From NCBI RefSeq assembly GCF_037204085.1, contig NZ_JBBCBW010000007.1, positions 203,561 to 267,560 on the forward strand: DNA of 64,000 nucleotides, written 5' to 3'. The position numbers and the translations under genes are program-made. The stretch's first letter is position 1. Each line of letters opens with the position of its first letter. Source of the DNA: Variovorax sp037204085 (GTDB taxonomy: Bacteria > Pseudomonadota > Gammaproteobacteria > Burkholderiales > Burkholderiaceae_C). The notes under the pieces were generated by a model. The model saw nothing but the letters and a program-made list of their open reading frames with translations, searched no databases and had not been told where the DNA came from. Positions 34,388 to 42,188 of this stretch are shown piece after piece.

Positions 34388-35290
34388 TCAATCGCCAAAG
34401 GCGCGCAGCATCGCCTTGCGCAACCAGGCCTCCGCCGGGTCTTTGTCGGTTACGGCGCGCCACGCCAGCTTGATCTGGTAGCTCGGGCTTTCGAACGGCA
34501 AAGCCTCGTAGCGAAGCCCGCCTTGCGCCGACAGCGCCTGCGCCACGTGCTCGGGCACCGTGGCCAGCAGCTCGGTGCCGGCCAAAACCGCGGGCAGGCT
34601 GCCGAACTGCGGCACAGAAAAGGCCACATCGCGCTGCCTGCCGATCTCGCTCAGTGTTTCGTCGACGGTGCCGCAGAGGTCACCTGCGTAGGTCACGAGC
34701 ACATGCCGCCGGCGGCAGTAGTCGTCGAGCGTGAGCTTTCCGGCGCCGGTGTCGGCGCGCAGCAGTGCGAAACGCGCCGTGCGAACCTTGCGGACCTTCG
34801 CGCCCGCAGGCAGGTCTTTCAGGAAGCTCATCACCGCGCTGACCTGCCCGTCGTCCAGATGCTGCGCAGCGTTGCGATAGCAGACCGTGAGCGTGACCAG
34901 CCTGGCGCGCGGCGCCTCGGCACCGAGCGCGCGAAGCAGCCGCGGCAGCATCGCGATCTGCAGGTCGTCCGTCAGGCCGATGCGAAACACCGGCGCGGCG
35001 CGCTCGGGCTCGAATTCCGCCTGCGCGCGCAGCGTCGCCTCGATCTGCTCGAGTGCCGGCCCGAGACCCTGCATCAGCGCCAGCGCGCGCTCGGTCGGCT
35101 CCATCACCCGTCCCTGGCGCACCAGCAGCGGATCGCCCGTGAGCTCGCGCAGCCGCCCAAGCGCGTGGCTCACCGCGGGCTGCCCCAGGTTGAGGCGCTC
35201 GGCGGCGCGGCTCACGTGCCGCTCGCGCATGAGTGCCGCCAGAACGGTGAGCAGGTTTAGGTCGATTCGGCTGAGTTCGATAGGTTTCAT
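34388..35290 (-). CDS. LysR-family transcriptional regulator (NodD/LinR-like)
   Basis: 300 residues. HTH in LTVLAALMRERHVSRAAERL and LGQPAVSHALGRLRELTGD, the form common to the NodD/NahR/LinR subgroup, with the effector domain from about 90. It is divergent from the quinone oxidoreductase gene, with 138 bp between starts containing a clean palindrome; that gene is the probable target. Confidence 0.9.
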   Translation of the reverse strand: MKPIELSRIDLNLLTVLAALMRERHVSRAAERLNLGQPAVSHALGRLRELTGDPLLVRQGRVMEPTERALALMQGLGPALEQIEATLRAQAEFEPERAAPVFRIGLTDDLQIAMLPRLLRALGAEAPRARLVTLTVCYRNAAQHLDDGQVSAVMSFLKDLPAGAKVRKVRTARFALLRADTGAGKLTLDDYCRRRHVLVTYAGDLCGTVDETLSEIGRQRDVAFSVPQFGSLPAVLAGTELLATVPEHVAQALSAQGGLRYEALPFESPSYQIKLAWRAVTDKDPAEAWLRKAMLRAFGD

Positions 35291-35319
35291 GCAGGCGCGT
35301 TGGAGCTATCGATTGCGTG

Positions 35320-35337
35320 CATACCGAATATCGTATG
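35320..35337. promoter_or_regulatory. Candidate LysR operator
   Basis: CATAC (35320-35324) and GTATG (35333-35337) form a perfect inverted repeat with an 8-bp centre. This gives an ATAC-N8-GTAT core between the LysR gene and the divergent oxidoreductase gene. Confidence 0.55.
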
Positions 35338-35428
35338 AATCAATTTCCTTGATTGTCTTGGGGCCACTAGATTGGCGTGGTCGGTTGCCCAGTGTTGCAA
35401 CCCTCGTTCTTTCAAGGAGTGTTTTTGT

Positions 35429-36442
35429 ATGAGCAAGATGGTTCGCTTCCACGAGTTCGGCGGTGCCGAGGTGCTGAAGATCGAGCAGGTGGCTACGCCC
35501 TCGCCCGGTGCCGGCGAGGTGCGCATCGCGGTGCAGGCCATCGGCCTGAACTGGGCCGATGCGCTGTGGCGGCAGAACTTGTACATCGAAGACGCGACCC
35601 TGCCGGCCGGCCTGGGCAACGAGGCGGCCGGCACCATCGACGCGGTCGGCGCGGGTGTCAGCGGCTTCTCCATCGGCGACCGGGTTGCGGTTCTGCCCGG
35701 TGCCAACCAGGGCCGCTACCCTACCTATGGCGAGAGCATCCTGTTCCCCGCCACCCACGTGGTCCGCTACCCTGAAAGGCTCTCCCCCGCGCAAGCCGCC
35801 GGCGCCTACATGGCCTACCTGACGGGCTACTTTCCGATGTTCGAGATGGCGCGGCTACAGCGCGGGCAAACGATGCTCGTCACAGGCGCCTCGTCGGGCA
35901 CGGGCATTGCGGCGCTGCAGATGGCGCGTGCGGCCGGCATCGTTGCCATTGCAACCACCCGCACGGCGGCCAAGCGACAGGCGCTCTTCGATGCGGGCGC
36001 GACGCATGTGGTGGTCACGCAAGACGAAGACGTGGTCGAACGCGTGCTGGCGCTCACCGGCGGGCGCGGCGTCGACCTGGTGTACGACGGCGTGGGCGGT
36101 GCGCAGCTCGAGCGGCTCGGCGGCGTGGTCGCGCAGCGCGGTTGGTATGTGCTGTACGGACTCTCCGGCGGCGCGGAGCTCAGGTATCCGGTTCTTGCGC
36201 AGTTTCGCAAGAGCTGGCGCTTCCACGTCTACACAGTGCTGGAGTTCATCGGCTCACCCACCATGGGCCTGCCGCGCGACGAGGATGCGTTCAGCCGCGG
36301 GCTGGGCTTCGTCAACGGGGGCTTGGCCAGCGGCGCCTTGCAGATGCGCATCGACCGCAGCTTTGCGCTCGACGATGTGGTGCAGGCCCACCAGTACCTC
36401 GAACGCGCGGGCCACATCGGCAAGATCGTTCTCACGGTTTGA
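35429..36442 (+). CDS. Zinc-independent MDR alcohol dehydrogenase / quinone oxidoreductase
   Basis: 337 residues from the ATG at 35429, with AAGGAG eight to ten bases upstream. Medium-chain dehydrogenase fold: a GroES-like N-terminal half (LNWADALWRQNLYIED, GNEAAGTIDAVGAGV) and a Rossmann half with MLVTGASSGTGIAALQMARA for NADP(H). The zinc ligands of classical alcohol dehydrogenases are absent, as in QOR/zeta-crystallin enzymes that reduce quinones or enones. Likely induced through the divergent LysR regulator. Confidence 0.88.
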   Translation: MSKMVRFHEFGGAEVLKIEQVATPSPGAGEVRIAVQAIGLNWADALWRQNLYIEDATLPAGLGNEAAGTIDAVGAGVSGFSIGDRVAVLPGANQGRYPTYGESILFPATHVVRYPERLSPAQAAGAYMAYLTGYFPMFEMARLQRGQTMLVTGASSGTGIAALQMARAAGIVAIATTRTAAKRQALFDAGATHVVVTQDEDVVERVLALTGGRGVDLVYDGVGGAQLERLGGVVAQRGWYVLYGLSGGAELRYPVLAQFRKSWRFHVYTVLEFIGSPTMGLPRDEDAFSRGLGFVNGGLASGALQMRIDRSFALDDVVQAHQYLERAGHIGKIVLTV

Positions 36443-36443
36443 G

Positions 36444-37628
36444 CTACCAGGCCGCCTCGCCGTCCTGAAGGGCACGCTGCGCAAGCAGGAAGGTGGCGGC
36501 GTTCCAGCTCTGGCCCGCCATTCCCATCGGCACCAGCGTGCGGCCATGGAACCACTCGGTAAACCGCCAGTCGCCGAGCTCGTTCACGTGCGCAAGGCGC
36601 GCGAGTTCGGGCCAGGCCAGATCGTGCAGGCCCATGCGCGCGAGCGCCATCACCCAGAAGCCGCCGACGAACGGCCAGATGCCGCCGTTGTGATACTGGT
36701 GCACCACGTTCTGTTGATGGCGCGCCATGTACGGCCGCCACAGCGCATGCTCGCGCGTGAGCGGATGCAGCACCACGCGCACGGGGTAAGGTTCTGCAGC
36801 GCGCGCGGCCACGATGGTCTTGACGATGCGGCGCGCCATGGAAGCGTCGGCCAGCCCGCTCTGTATGGCCAGCACGTTGCCGAACACATCGCCCTCGTTG
36901 CCCACGAATGAAAGATTGACGAAGCTGAGATACAGGCCCGGGTCGTCCCGGCCGCGTCGCGCGTAATGGCGAAGCAAGCGTGCGCGGTGGTATTCGGGCA
37001 GGTCTTGCTGGAACGGATTGAACAGGTGGTTGAAGTGGTGCTCGGTGGCCTCGGCGCGGTCCAGCGCGAAGCGGCGCTTCACGTCGTACCAGAGCGCGTT
37101 GGTGTACAGCACATAGCCCGAGCGGGGCATGATGTCGGCCCAGTCGCTGGCCTCGTTCTGCTGCAGCAGCCTGAAGTGCTGGTGCTCCTGCGCCAGCAGC
37201 CAGCCGATGGCGCGCTCCACCTCGCCGCTCCAATGCGAGGCACCGACCTGGCCATGGCGGCGCACATGGTCCACCGCAATCAGCCACCACAGCGTGGCAT
37301 CGATGCAGCCCAGGTACCAGAAGTCGGCGTCGAGGCCTTCGGGGTCGACGTACTTGGGAATCTGCCCGTTGGCGGCCTGCTGCGCCGCGAGCGCATCGAG
37401 GCTGGCGACGGCGCCCTTCTCCAGCGCGGGCACGCCGCTGCCGCACATTGCCATCACGCAAATGGCGGCGTCGCGCCCGAAGATGCGCGTGTAGCGCCGC
37501 GCCACCGCCGCCTCCGTGGGGCTGGCGGCCAGGATGCCGTGCGGCGTCAGGTTGCGTTCCAGGAGCTGGATGGAAGCTTGGGCGCAGTTGTCGATCAATG
37601 CGAGGGTGCTGGCGTCAAGTTTGGTCAT
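36444..37628 (-). CDS. Six-hairpin glycosidase, GH100 invertase-like
   Basis: 394 residues of an (alpha/alpha)6-barrel protein. Segments RIFGRDAAICVMAM, LAAQQAANGQIPKYV, DFWYLGCIDATLWWLIAVDH and LLQQNEASDWADIMP follow the pattern of alkaline/neutral invertases (GH100) and amylo-1,6-glucosidase relatives. D110 in CIDATLWW is a plausible acid catalyst. There is no signal peptide, so the substrate would be cytoplasmic (sucrose or an oligosaccharide). The start overlaps the 3' end of the GlxA-type regulator gene by 14 bases, which implies co-translation and regulation by that protein. The family call is moderate; the fold is more certain. Confidence 0.65.
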   Translation of the reverse strand: MTKLDASTLALIDNCAQASIQLLERNLTPHGILAASPTEAAVARRYTRIFGRDAAICVMAMCGSGVPALEKGAVASLDALAAQQAANGQIPKYVDPEGLDADFWYLGCIDATLWWLIAVDHVRRHGQVGASHWSGEVERAIGWLLAQEHQHFRLLQQNEASDWADIMPRSGYVLYTNALWYDVKRRFALDRAEATEHHFNHLFNPFQQDLPEYHRARLLRHYARRGRDDPGLYLSFVNLSFVGNEGDVFGNVLAIQSGLADASMARRIVKTIVAARAAEPYPVRVVLHPLTREHALWRPYMARHQQNVVHQYHNGGIWPFVGGFWVMALARMGLHDLAWPELARLAHVNELGDWRFTEWFHGRTLVPMGMAGQSWNAATFLLAQRALQDGEAAW

Positions 37629-38613
37629 GGGTTCGATAGGCTTGCGGCGTCAGGCCGTGCTGCCGCGCGAAGGCGCGCTGCAGTGCATCCACCGATCCGA
37701 AGCCGCTGAGGCTCGCGATCCGGTCTTGCGGCCACTGCGTCTGACGCAGCAGTTGCGCGGCGGCTGCCACGCGAATCTGTTCAACAAAGCGCGCCGGCGT
37801 GCGGCCGGTCTCGGCCGCAAAGGCGCGCGCGAAATTTCTCGGGCTCATCTGCACACGCTCGGCCAGCGCCTCCACCGACAGATCGTCCTGCGGATGCGTG
37901 CCGATCCAAGCCACCAGTTCGCGCAGCCGATGGCTCGCCGAGGCCTGCGCCTGCAGCGCCTGGCTCAGCTGCGGCTGCTCGGCGCCGCGCAGCATGGGCA
38001 GCGCCAGCGTGCGGGCGATCTCCATCGACACGGCATGGCCGAGGTCGTCTTCGACCAGCGCGAGCGCAAGCTCGATGCCGGTGGTGACGCCGGCCGATGT
38101 CCACACCGGCCCGTCATGCACGTAGATGCGTTCGCGCTGCACCCGCACCTGCGGCCACAGCGCCTGCAGCTGGTCGCAGGCGCGCCAGTGCGTGGTGGCC
38201 TCGCGGCCGTCGAGCAGGCCGGCCGCGGCGAGCGCAAACGCCCCGCTGCATACGCTGGCAATGCGGCGTACGCCGGGCGCAACTTCCGCAAGCCATGCGC
38301 CGATGCGCTGCTCCACGATGGCCGCGCGCACGCCCGGTTCGTCGCCACCTGCGACGACGAGCGTATCGATGACGGCGGGCAATTGCCGCAGGTTGCAGGT
38401 TCCGGCAAAGCTCAGGCCGCCGTTCGTCAGCACGTTGCCGCCCGATGGCGACGCGATGTGCAAGCGATAGCTGCCAGGGCGCAGCAGCTCGGCCTTGCTG
38501 AACACGCTTGCGGGGCCGGCGACGTCGATGGCCTCGACACCGTCGAACGCGACAAGCACCACATCGCTGGCAGAAACCGCGGCTTCTTCGTCCTTGTGGG
38601 TCAGGGTCTGCAT
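37615..38613 (-). CDS. GlxA-family transcriptional regulator (DJ-1/PfpI plus AraC HTH)
   Basis: 332 residues from the ATG at 38613. The N-terminal DJ-1/PfpI-like domain (VVLVAFDGVEAIDVAGPASV, ASVCSGAFALAAAGLLDGR with the elbow cysteine) occupies about 15-200. The C-terminal AraC HTH pair (LSVEALAERVQMSPRNFARA and IASLSGFGSVDALQRAFARQ) occupies about 225-325. Such regulators usually respond to small nitrogenous compounds. It precedes and overlaps the glycosidase gene. Divergent across only 35 bp is a lipoprotein with the same DJ-1/PfpI fold. Confidence 0.88.
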   Translation of the reverse strand: MQTLTHKDEEAAVSASDVVLVAFDGVEAIDVAGPASVFSKAELLRPGSYRLHIASPSGGNVLTNGGLSFAGTCNLRQLPAVIDTLVVAGGDEPGVRAAIVEQRIGAWLAEVAPGVRRIASVCSGAFALAAAGLLDGREATTHWRACDQLQALWPQVRVQRERIYVHDGPVWTSAGVTTGIELALALVEDDLGHAVSMEIARTLALPMLRGAEQPQLSQALQAQASASHRLRELVAWIGTHPQDDLSVEALAERVQMSPRNFARAFAAETGRTPARFVEQIRVAAAAQLLRQTQWPQDRIASLSGFGSVDALQRAFARQHGLTPQAYRTHDQT

Positions 38614-38648
38614 TCGTAGTCTCAGGGCATCGTCACGTCGACAAGGGT

Positions 38649-39794
38649 ATGGCCATGTGGAGATGGGTTGGGGCGCTGATCGGAGCAAGTATTGCAGCCT
38701 TTGCGCTGGCAGGCTGCAGCGGGAGCGCGACACCGCTGCCACCCCCTCCTACCGATGCGGCCCGCAGCGAGCGCGAGAAGCAGGCCTTTGTCGAGGCCCT
38801 CGAGCCCCGCCGTGCCGGCAGGCCCGTGGTGGCCGTGCTCGCACTGAACGAAGGCACCGAAATGACCGACCTGCTGCTGCCGCATGCGGTGCTCAGGCGT
38901 GCCGATGTGGCCGAGGTGCGCATCGTGGCCCCGCGCGCCGGGCGGGTGAGCCTGTATCCCGCACTGGAGATCGACGGCGCGCAGGACTTTGCGGGCTTCG
39001 ACCGGCAGAACCCGTCGGGCGCCGACTACGTGATCGTGCCCGCGATGATCACCGAGGGCGACCCCGCCGTTTCCGCTTGGCTGAAGCAGCAGTCAGCACT
39101 GGGTGCACGCGTGATCGGCGTCTGCTCCGGCGCGCTGGTGGTCGGCCGCGCCGGCCTGCTCGACGGGCGGCGCTTTGCGGGCCACTGGTACGACCGCGGC
39201 ACGCTGCAGAAGCGCCACCCGGGCGCCACCTACGTGCCGCACCAGCGCTACGTGGTGGACCGCGGCGTTGCCACGACCACGGGCATCACCGCCTCGGTGC
39301 CGACCATGCTCGCACTGGTCGAAGCCATCGGCGGGCCCGAAAAGGCAAAGGCGCTCGCCGTCGAGCTGGGCGTGGCCTCCTGGAGCCCCGGGCACGACAG
39401 CACGCCGTTCTATCTTGACGCAGGCCGCAGAGCCGACTTCCTGCTGAACAAGGCCGCGTTCTGGCGCCAGCAGCGGCGCAGCATCGAGGTGCGCAATGGC
39501 AGCGACGACATCGCCCTGGCGCTGGTGGCCGATGCCTGGTCGCGCAGCGGGCGCGCCAGCGTCGAGGCGGTGTCGGCTTCAGGGCCGGTGACGCTGCGCA
39601 GCGGGCTGGAGCTCATTGCGCAGCCCTCCGGCAAGGGGAAAGCGCCGCCCCTTCCGCTCTCGGCAACGCTCAAGCCCGTGCAGCAACTGGACCGCACGCT
39701 GTGCGAGATTGGCGAGCGTTACGGCGCATCGCGGCGCGACTGGGTCATGCTCGAGATGGAATATCCCGGCCCGTTGAGCGGTTGCCCGAGCTGA
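38649..39794 (+). CDS. DJ-1/PfpI-domain lipoprotein
   Basis: 381 residues from the ATG at 38649 (an ATG at 38655 is equally possible; AAGGG is upstream). The lipoprotein signal ends at AFALAGCSG. A DJ-1/PfpI domain then follows with VVAVLALNEGTEMTDLLLPH and the nucleophile elbow GVCSGALVVGRAGLLDG, matching the N-terminal domain of the divergent GlxA regulator. The last 120 residues are unassigned and contain no DNA-binding motif. A periplasmic relative of a cytoplasmic regulator opposite it suggests gene duplication followed by relocation; function unknown. Confidence 0.8.
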   Translation: MAMWRWVGALIGASIAAFALAGCSGSATPLPPPPTDAARSEREKQAFVEALEPRRAGRPVVAVLALNEGTEMTDLLLPHAVLRRADVAEVRIVAPRAGRVSLYPALEIDGAQDFAGFDRQNPSGADYVIVPAMITEGDPAVSAWLKQQSALGARVIGVCSGALVVGRAGLLDGRRFAGHWYDRGTLQKRHPGATYVPHQRYVVDRGVATTTGITASVPTMLALVEAIGGPEKAKALAVELGVASWSPGHDSTPFYLDAGRRADFLLNKAAFWRQQRRSIEVRNGSDDIALALVADAWSRSGRASVEAVSASGPVTLRSGLELIAQPSGKGKAPPLPLSATLKPVQQLDRTLCEIGERYGASRRDWVMLEMEYPGPLSGCPS

Positions 39795-39813
39795 TCTTCA
39801 GCCGCGCAAAAAC

Positions 39814-39842
39814 AAAAAGGGCCGCCCGGAGGCGACCCTTTT
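39814..39842. terminator. Bidirectional rho-independent terminator
   Basis: AAAAGGGCCGCC and GGCGACCCTTTT pair around a CGGA loop with one mismatch. A-rich and T-rich flanks serve both the DJ-1/PfpI lipoprotein gene and the convergent BMP gene. Confidence 0.8.
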
Positions 39843-39864
39843 CTGAATGCAAGGCTCGAAGCGA

Positions 39865-41040
39865 TTACTTCTTGTCGCCGCCCGGCACCTTGCCTTCCAC
39901 GCCCTTGACGTAGAAGTTCACGCCCGAGAGAAACTTGTCGTCGGCCACTGCGTCCTTGGCGACCACTTCCTTGCCGTCCTGGCCGAGGATCGGGCCCTTC
40001 CAGATCACGAAGCTGCCGTCCTTCAGGCCCTTCTTCACCTCTTCGACCTTGGTCTTGATGTCGGCCGGCACGTCTTCGGCGATGGAGACGATGTCGATGG
40101 CGCCTTCCTTCACGCCCCACCAGCTTTGGCCGGTGGCCCACTTGCCGTCGAGCGCGTCTTGCGTGGCCTTGATGTAGTACGGAGCCCAGTTGATGGTGGC
40201 AGAGGCCAGGTGGGCCTTGGGGCCGTAGGCGGTCATGTCCGAATCCCAGCCGAAGGCGCGCTTGCCTTTTTCCTGTGCGGTCTTGAGCACGGCCGGCGAG
40301 TCGGTGTTCTGGAACAGCACGTCGGCACCGCCGTTGATGAGGGCCGTAGCGGCTTCGGTTTCCTTGGGCGGGCTGAACCATTCGTTCACCCACACCACCT
40401 TGGTGGTGATCTTCGGGTTGACCGACTGCGCGCCGAGCGTAAAGCTGTTGATGTTGCGCAGCACCTCGGGAATCGGCACCGAGCCCACCACGCCGAGCGT
40501 GTTGCTCTTGGTCATGGCACCGGCAATCACGCCGGCCATGTAGGCGCCTTCATACGTGCGGCTGTCGTAGGTGCGCATGTTCTCGGCGGTCTTGTAGCCG
40601 GTGGCATGCTCGAACTTCACTTCCTTGCTGTCGGCGGCCACCTTGAGCATGGGCTCCATGTAGCCGAAGGTGGTGCCGAAGATCAGCTTGTTGCCTTGGC
40701 CGACCATGTCGCGGAACACGCGCTCGGCGTCGGCGCCTTCGGGCACGCTCTCGACGAAGGTGGTCTTGATCTTGTCGCCGAATTCCTTCTCGAGCGCCTT
40801 GCGGCCGTTGTCGTGCGCGAAGGTCCAGCCGCCGTCTCCCACCGGACCGATGTATGCGAATGCGATGTTGAGCGGCGCGGCCGGTGCCGGTGCGGCGGCA
40901 GCAGGCGCCGGGGCGGGCGCGGGGGCCGCGGCCGGTGGCGCCGCCTCTTCTTTCTTGCCGCAGCCGATCAGGGCTGCCGAAGCCACCGCGGTGAGGGCGG
41001 CGAGCTTGAGCAGGGAAGAGCGCTTGTTCAGATCATTCAT
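39865..41040 (-). CDS. BMP-family purine nucleoside-binding lipoprotein
   Basis: 391 residues. The lipoprotein signal has a lipobox ending at cysteine (ASAALIGCGKKE). An Ala/Pro-rich linker (about 32-56) leads into the BMP fold (IAFAYIGPVGDGGWTFAHDN, FVESVPEGADAERVFRDM, YEGAYMAGVIAGAMTKS, VKEGAIDIVSIAEDVPAD). It is the last gene of the leftward ABC transporter operon and its dedicated binding protein. Neighbouring NCS2 permease and xanthine dehydrogenase genes point to purine nucleosides or bases as ligands. Confidence 0.92.
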   Translation of the reverse strand: MNDLNKRSSLLKLAALTAVASAALIGCGKKEEAAPPAAAPAPAPAPAAAAPAPAAPLNIAFAYIGPVGDGGWTFAHDNGRKALEKEFGDKIKTTFVESVPEGADAERVFRDMVGQGNKLIFGTTFGYMEPMLKVAADSKEVKFEHATGYKTAENMRTYDSRTYEGAYMAGVIAGAMTKSNTLGVVGSVPIPEVLRNINSFTLGAQSVNPKITTKVVWVNEWFSPPKETEAATALINGGADVLFQNTDSPAVLKTAQEKGKRAFGWDSDMTAYGPKAHLASATINWAPYYIKATQDALDGKWATGQSWWGVKEGAIDIVSIAEDVPADIKTKVEEVKKGLKDGSFVIWKGPILGQDGKEVVAKDAVADDKFLSGVNFYVKGVEGKVPGGDKK

Positions 41041-41090
41041 TGTCGGAAATCCTCAAAAAAGGACAGGTTGGCGGAAAACGAAAAACGAGA

Positions 41091-42011
41091 TTATGAGCCG
41101 GGGTAGAACGGCTTTCCGATGGATGCCGGCATGTTGATGCGAATGAACGCCGGGTTGCGCGAAATCAGCGCCAGCACGACGATGGGCGCGATGTATTGCA
41201 GCATGCTGAGGAACTGCGGCGGCACATCGACCCCGCTGCTCTGCAGGTGAAAACCCAGCATCGAGACACCGCCGAAGAGGTAGGCGCCCAGCAGCACGCG
41301 AATGGGCCGCCAGGTGGCAAAAGTGGTGAGCGCCAGTGCAATCCAGCCGCGGCCCGCGACCATGCCCTCGACCCAGAGCGGCGTGTAGACGGTCGAGAGG
41401 TAAGCGCCCGCCAGACCGCACAGCGCGCCGCCCGCAATCACCGCCATGAAGCGGATGCGCCGCACGGGGTAGCCGAGCGCATGCGCCGATTCGGGCGACT
41501 CGCCCACCGAGCGCAGCACCAGGCCGGCGCGGGTGCGGTACAGGAACCAGATCAGGCCGAAGGTCAGCACCACGGCAAAGTACACCATGGGGTGGTGCCG
41601 GAACAGCGCGGGTCCGACGAGCGGAATGTCGCTGAGCACCGGTACGGCGTAAGACACGCTTTCAGGCAGCTTGGCCTGCACGAAGTTGATGCCCACGAAG
41701 GCGGAGAAGCCGACGCCGAAGAGGCTGAGCGCAAGCCCGGTGGCGTACTGGTTGGTGTTGAGCCAGATCACCAGCACGCCGAAGAAGGCCGCGAGCAATG
41801 CGCCGGCCGCCATGCCCGCCAGGAAACCCAGCCAGGGGTTGTGCGTGATGACGACCGTCGCAAAGCCGGCGATGGCGGCGCAGAGCATCATGCCTTCGGC
41901 GCCCAGGTTGACGATGCCGGCTTTCTCGTTGATCAAAAGGCCCAGTGCGGCGATGGCAAGTACGGTGCCGGCGCTGAGGGTGGAACCCAGCAGGAGTGCG
42001 TAGCTGTCCAT
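41091..42011 (-). CDS. ABC transporter permease 2, nucleoside/simple-sugar type
   Basis: 306 residues, eight to ten predicted membrane spans, of the YufQ/RbsC class. Segments LLINEKAGIVNLGAEGMMLC (an amphipathic loop conserved in this class) and RSVGESPESAHALGYPVRRI (the ATPase-contact loop) are diagnostic. Together with the permease at 42189 it forms the heterodimeric channel of the BMP-type transporter. The 177 bp upstream holds a copy of the dispersed repeat, so the two permease genes are not overlapping. Confidence 0.9.
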   Translation of the reverse strand: MDSYALLLGSTLSAGTVLAIAALGLLINEKAGIVNLGAEGMMLCAAIAGFATVVITHNPWLGFLAGMAAGALLAAFFGVLVIWLNTNQYATGLALSLFGVGFSAFVGINFVQAKLPESVSYAVPVLSDIPLVGPALFRHHPMVYFAVVLTFGLIWFLYRTRAGLVLRSVGESPESAHALGYPVRRIRFMAVIAGGALCGLAGAYLSTVYTPLWVEGMVAGRGWIALALTTFATWRPIRVLLGAYLFGGVSMLGFHLQSSGVDVPPQFLSMLQYIAPIVVLALISRNPAFIRINMPASIGKPFYPGS

Positions 42012-42048
42012 TTTTCAGTTGCTCCGGCGTGGGGTGCTTGTTTGGTGT

Positions 42049-42157
42049 TGCTGTTCAGGGCGGGTGCAAAGGCCACCGGGTACTCCCCTCCGCGAATGTC
42101 CCCCGCCTTCGGCTCCTCCTTTATTTCGCTGCGCGGAGCACCCGATGCCCTGTGCAC
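42049..42157. repeat. Dispersed repeat, copy 1
   Basis: A sequence of about 109 bp shared with 63888-64000. It begins TGCTGTTCAGGGC, includes GGCCACCGGGTA, TCCGCGAATGTCCCCC, a central GCC-TTC-GGC hairpin and TTTATTTCGCTGCGCGGAGC, and ends GATGCCCTGTGCAC. Weak inverted terminal similarity is seen (CACCGGGT against ACCCGATG). On the minus strand both copies encode the same first 15 residues MHRASGAPRSEIKEE, which may be mistaken for a gene. It lies between two co-transcribed permease genes. Confidence 0.85.
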
Positions 42158-42188
42158 TGGGGCACGCTGCTGGTGTTCGGCGGTTCAT

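Noticed and set aside
41933..42157. A 74-codon minus-strand ORF starting in the dispersed repeat
   Set aside because: Its first residues come from the repeat and are shared with the second copy. It runs into the permease promoter region without a domain or ribosome site.
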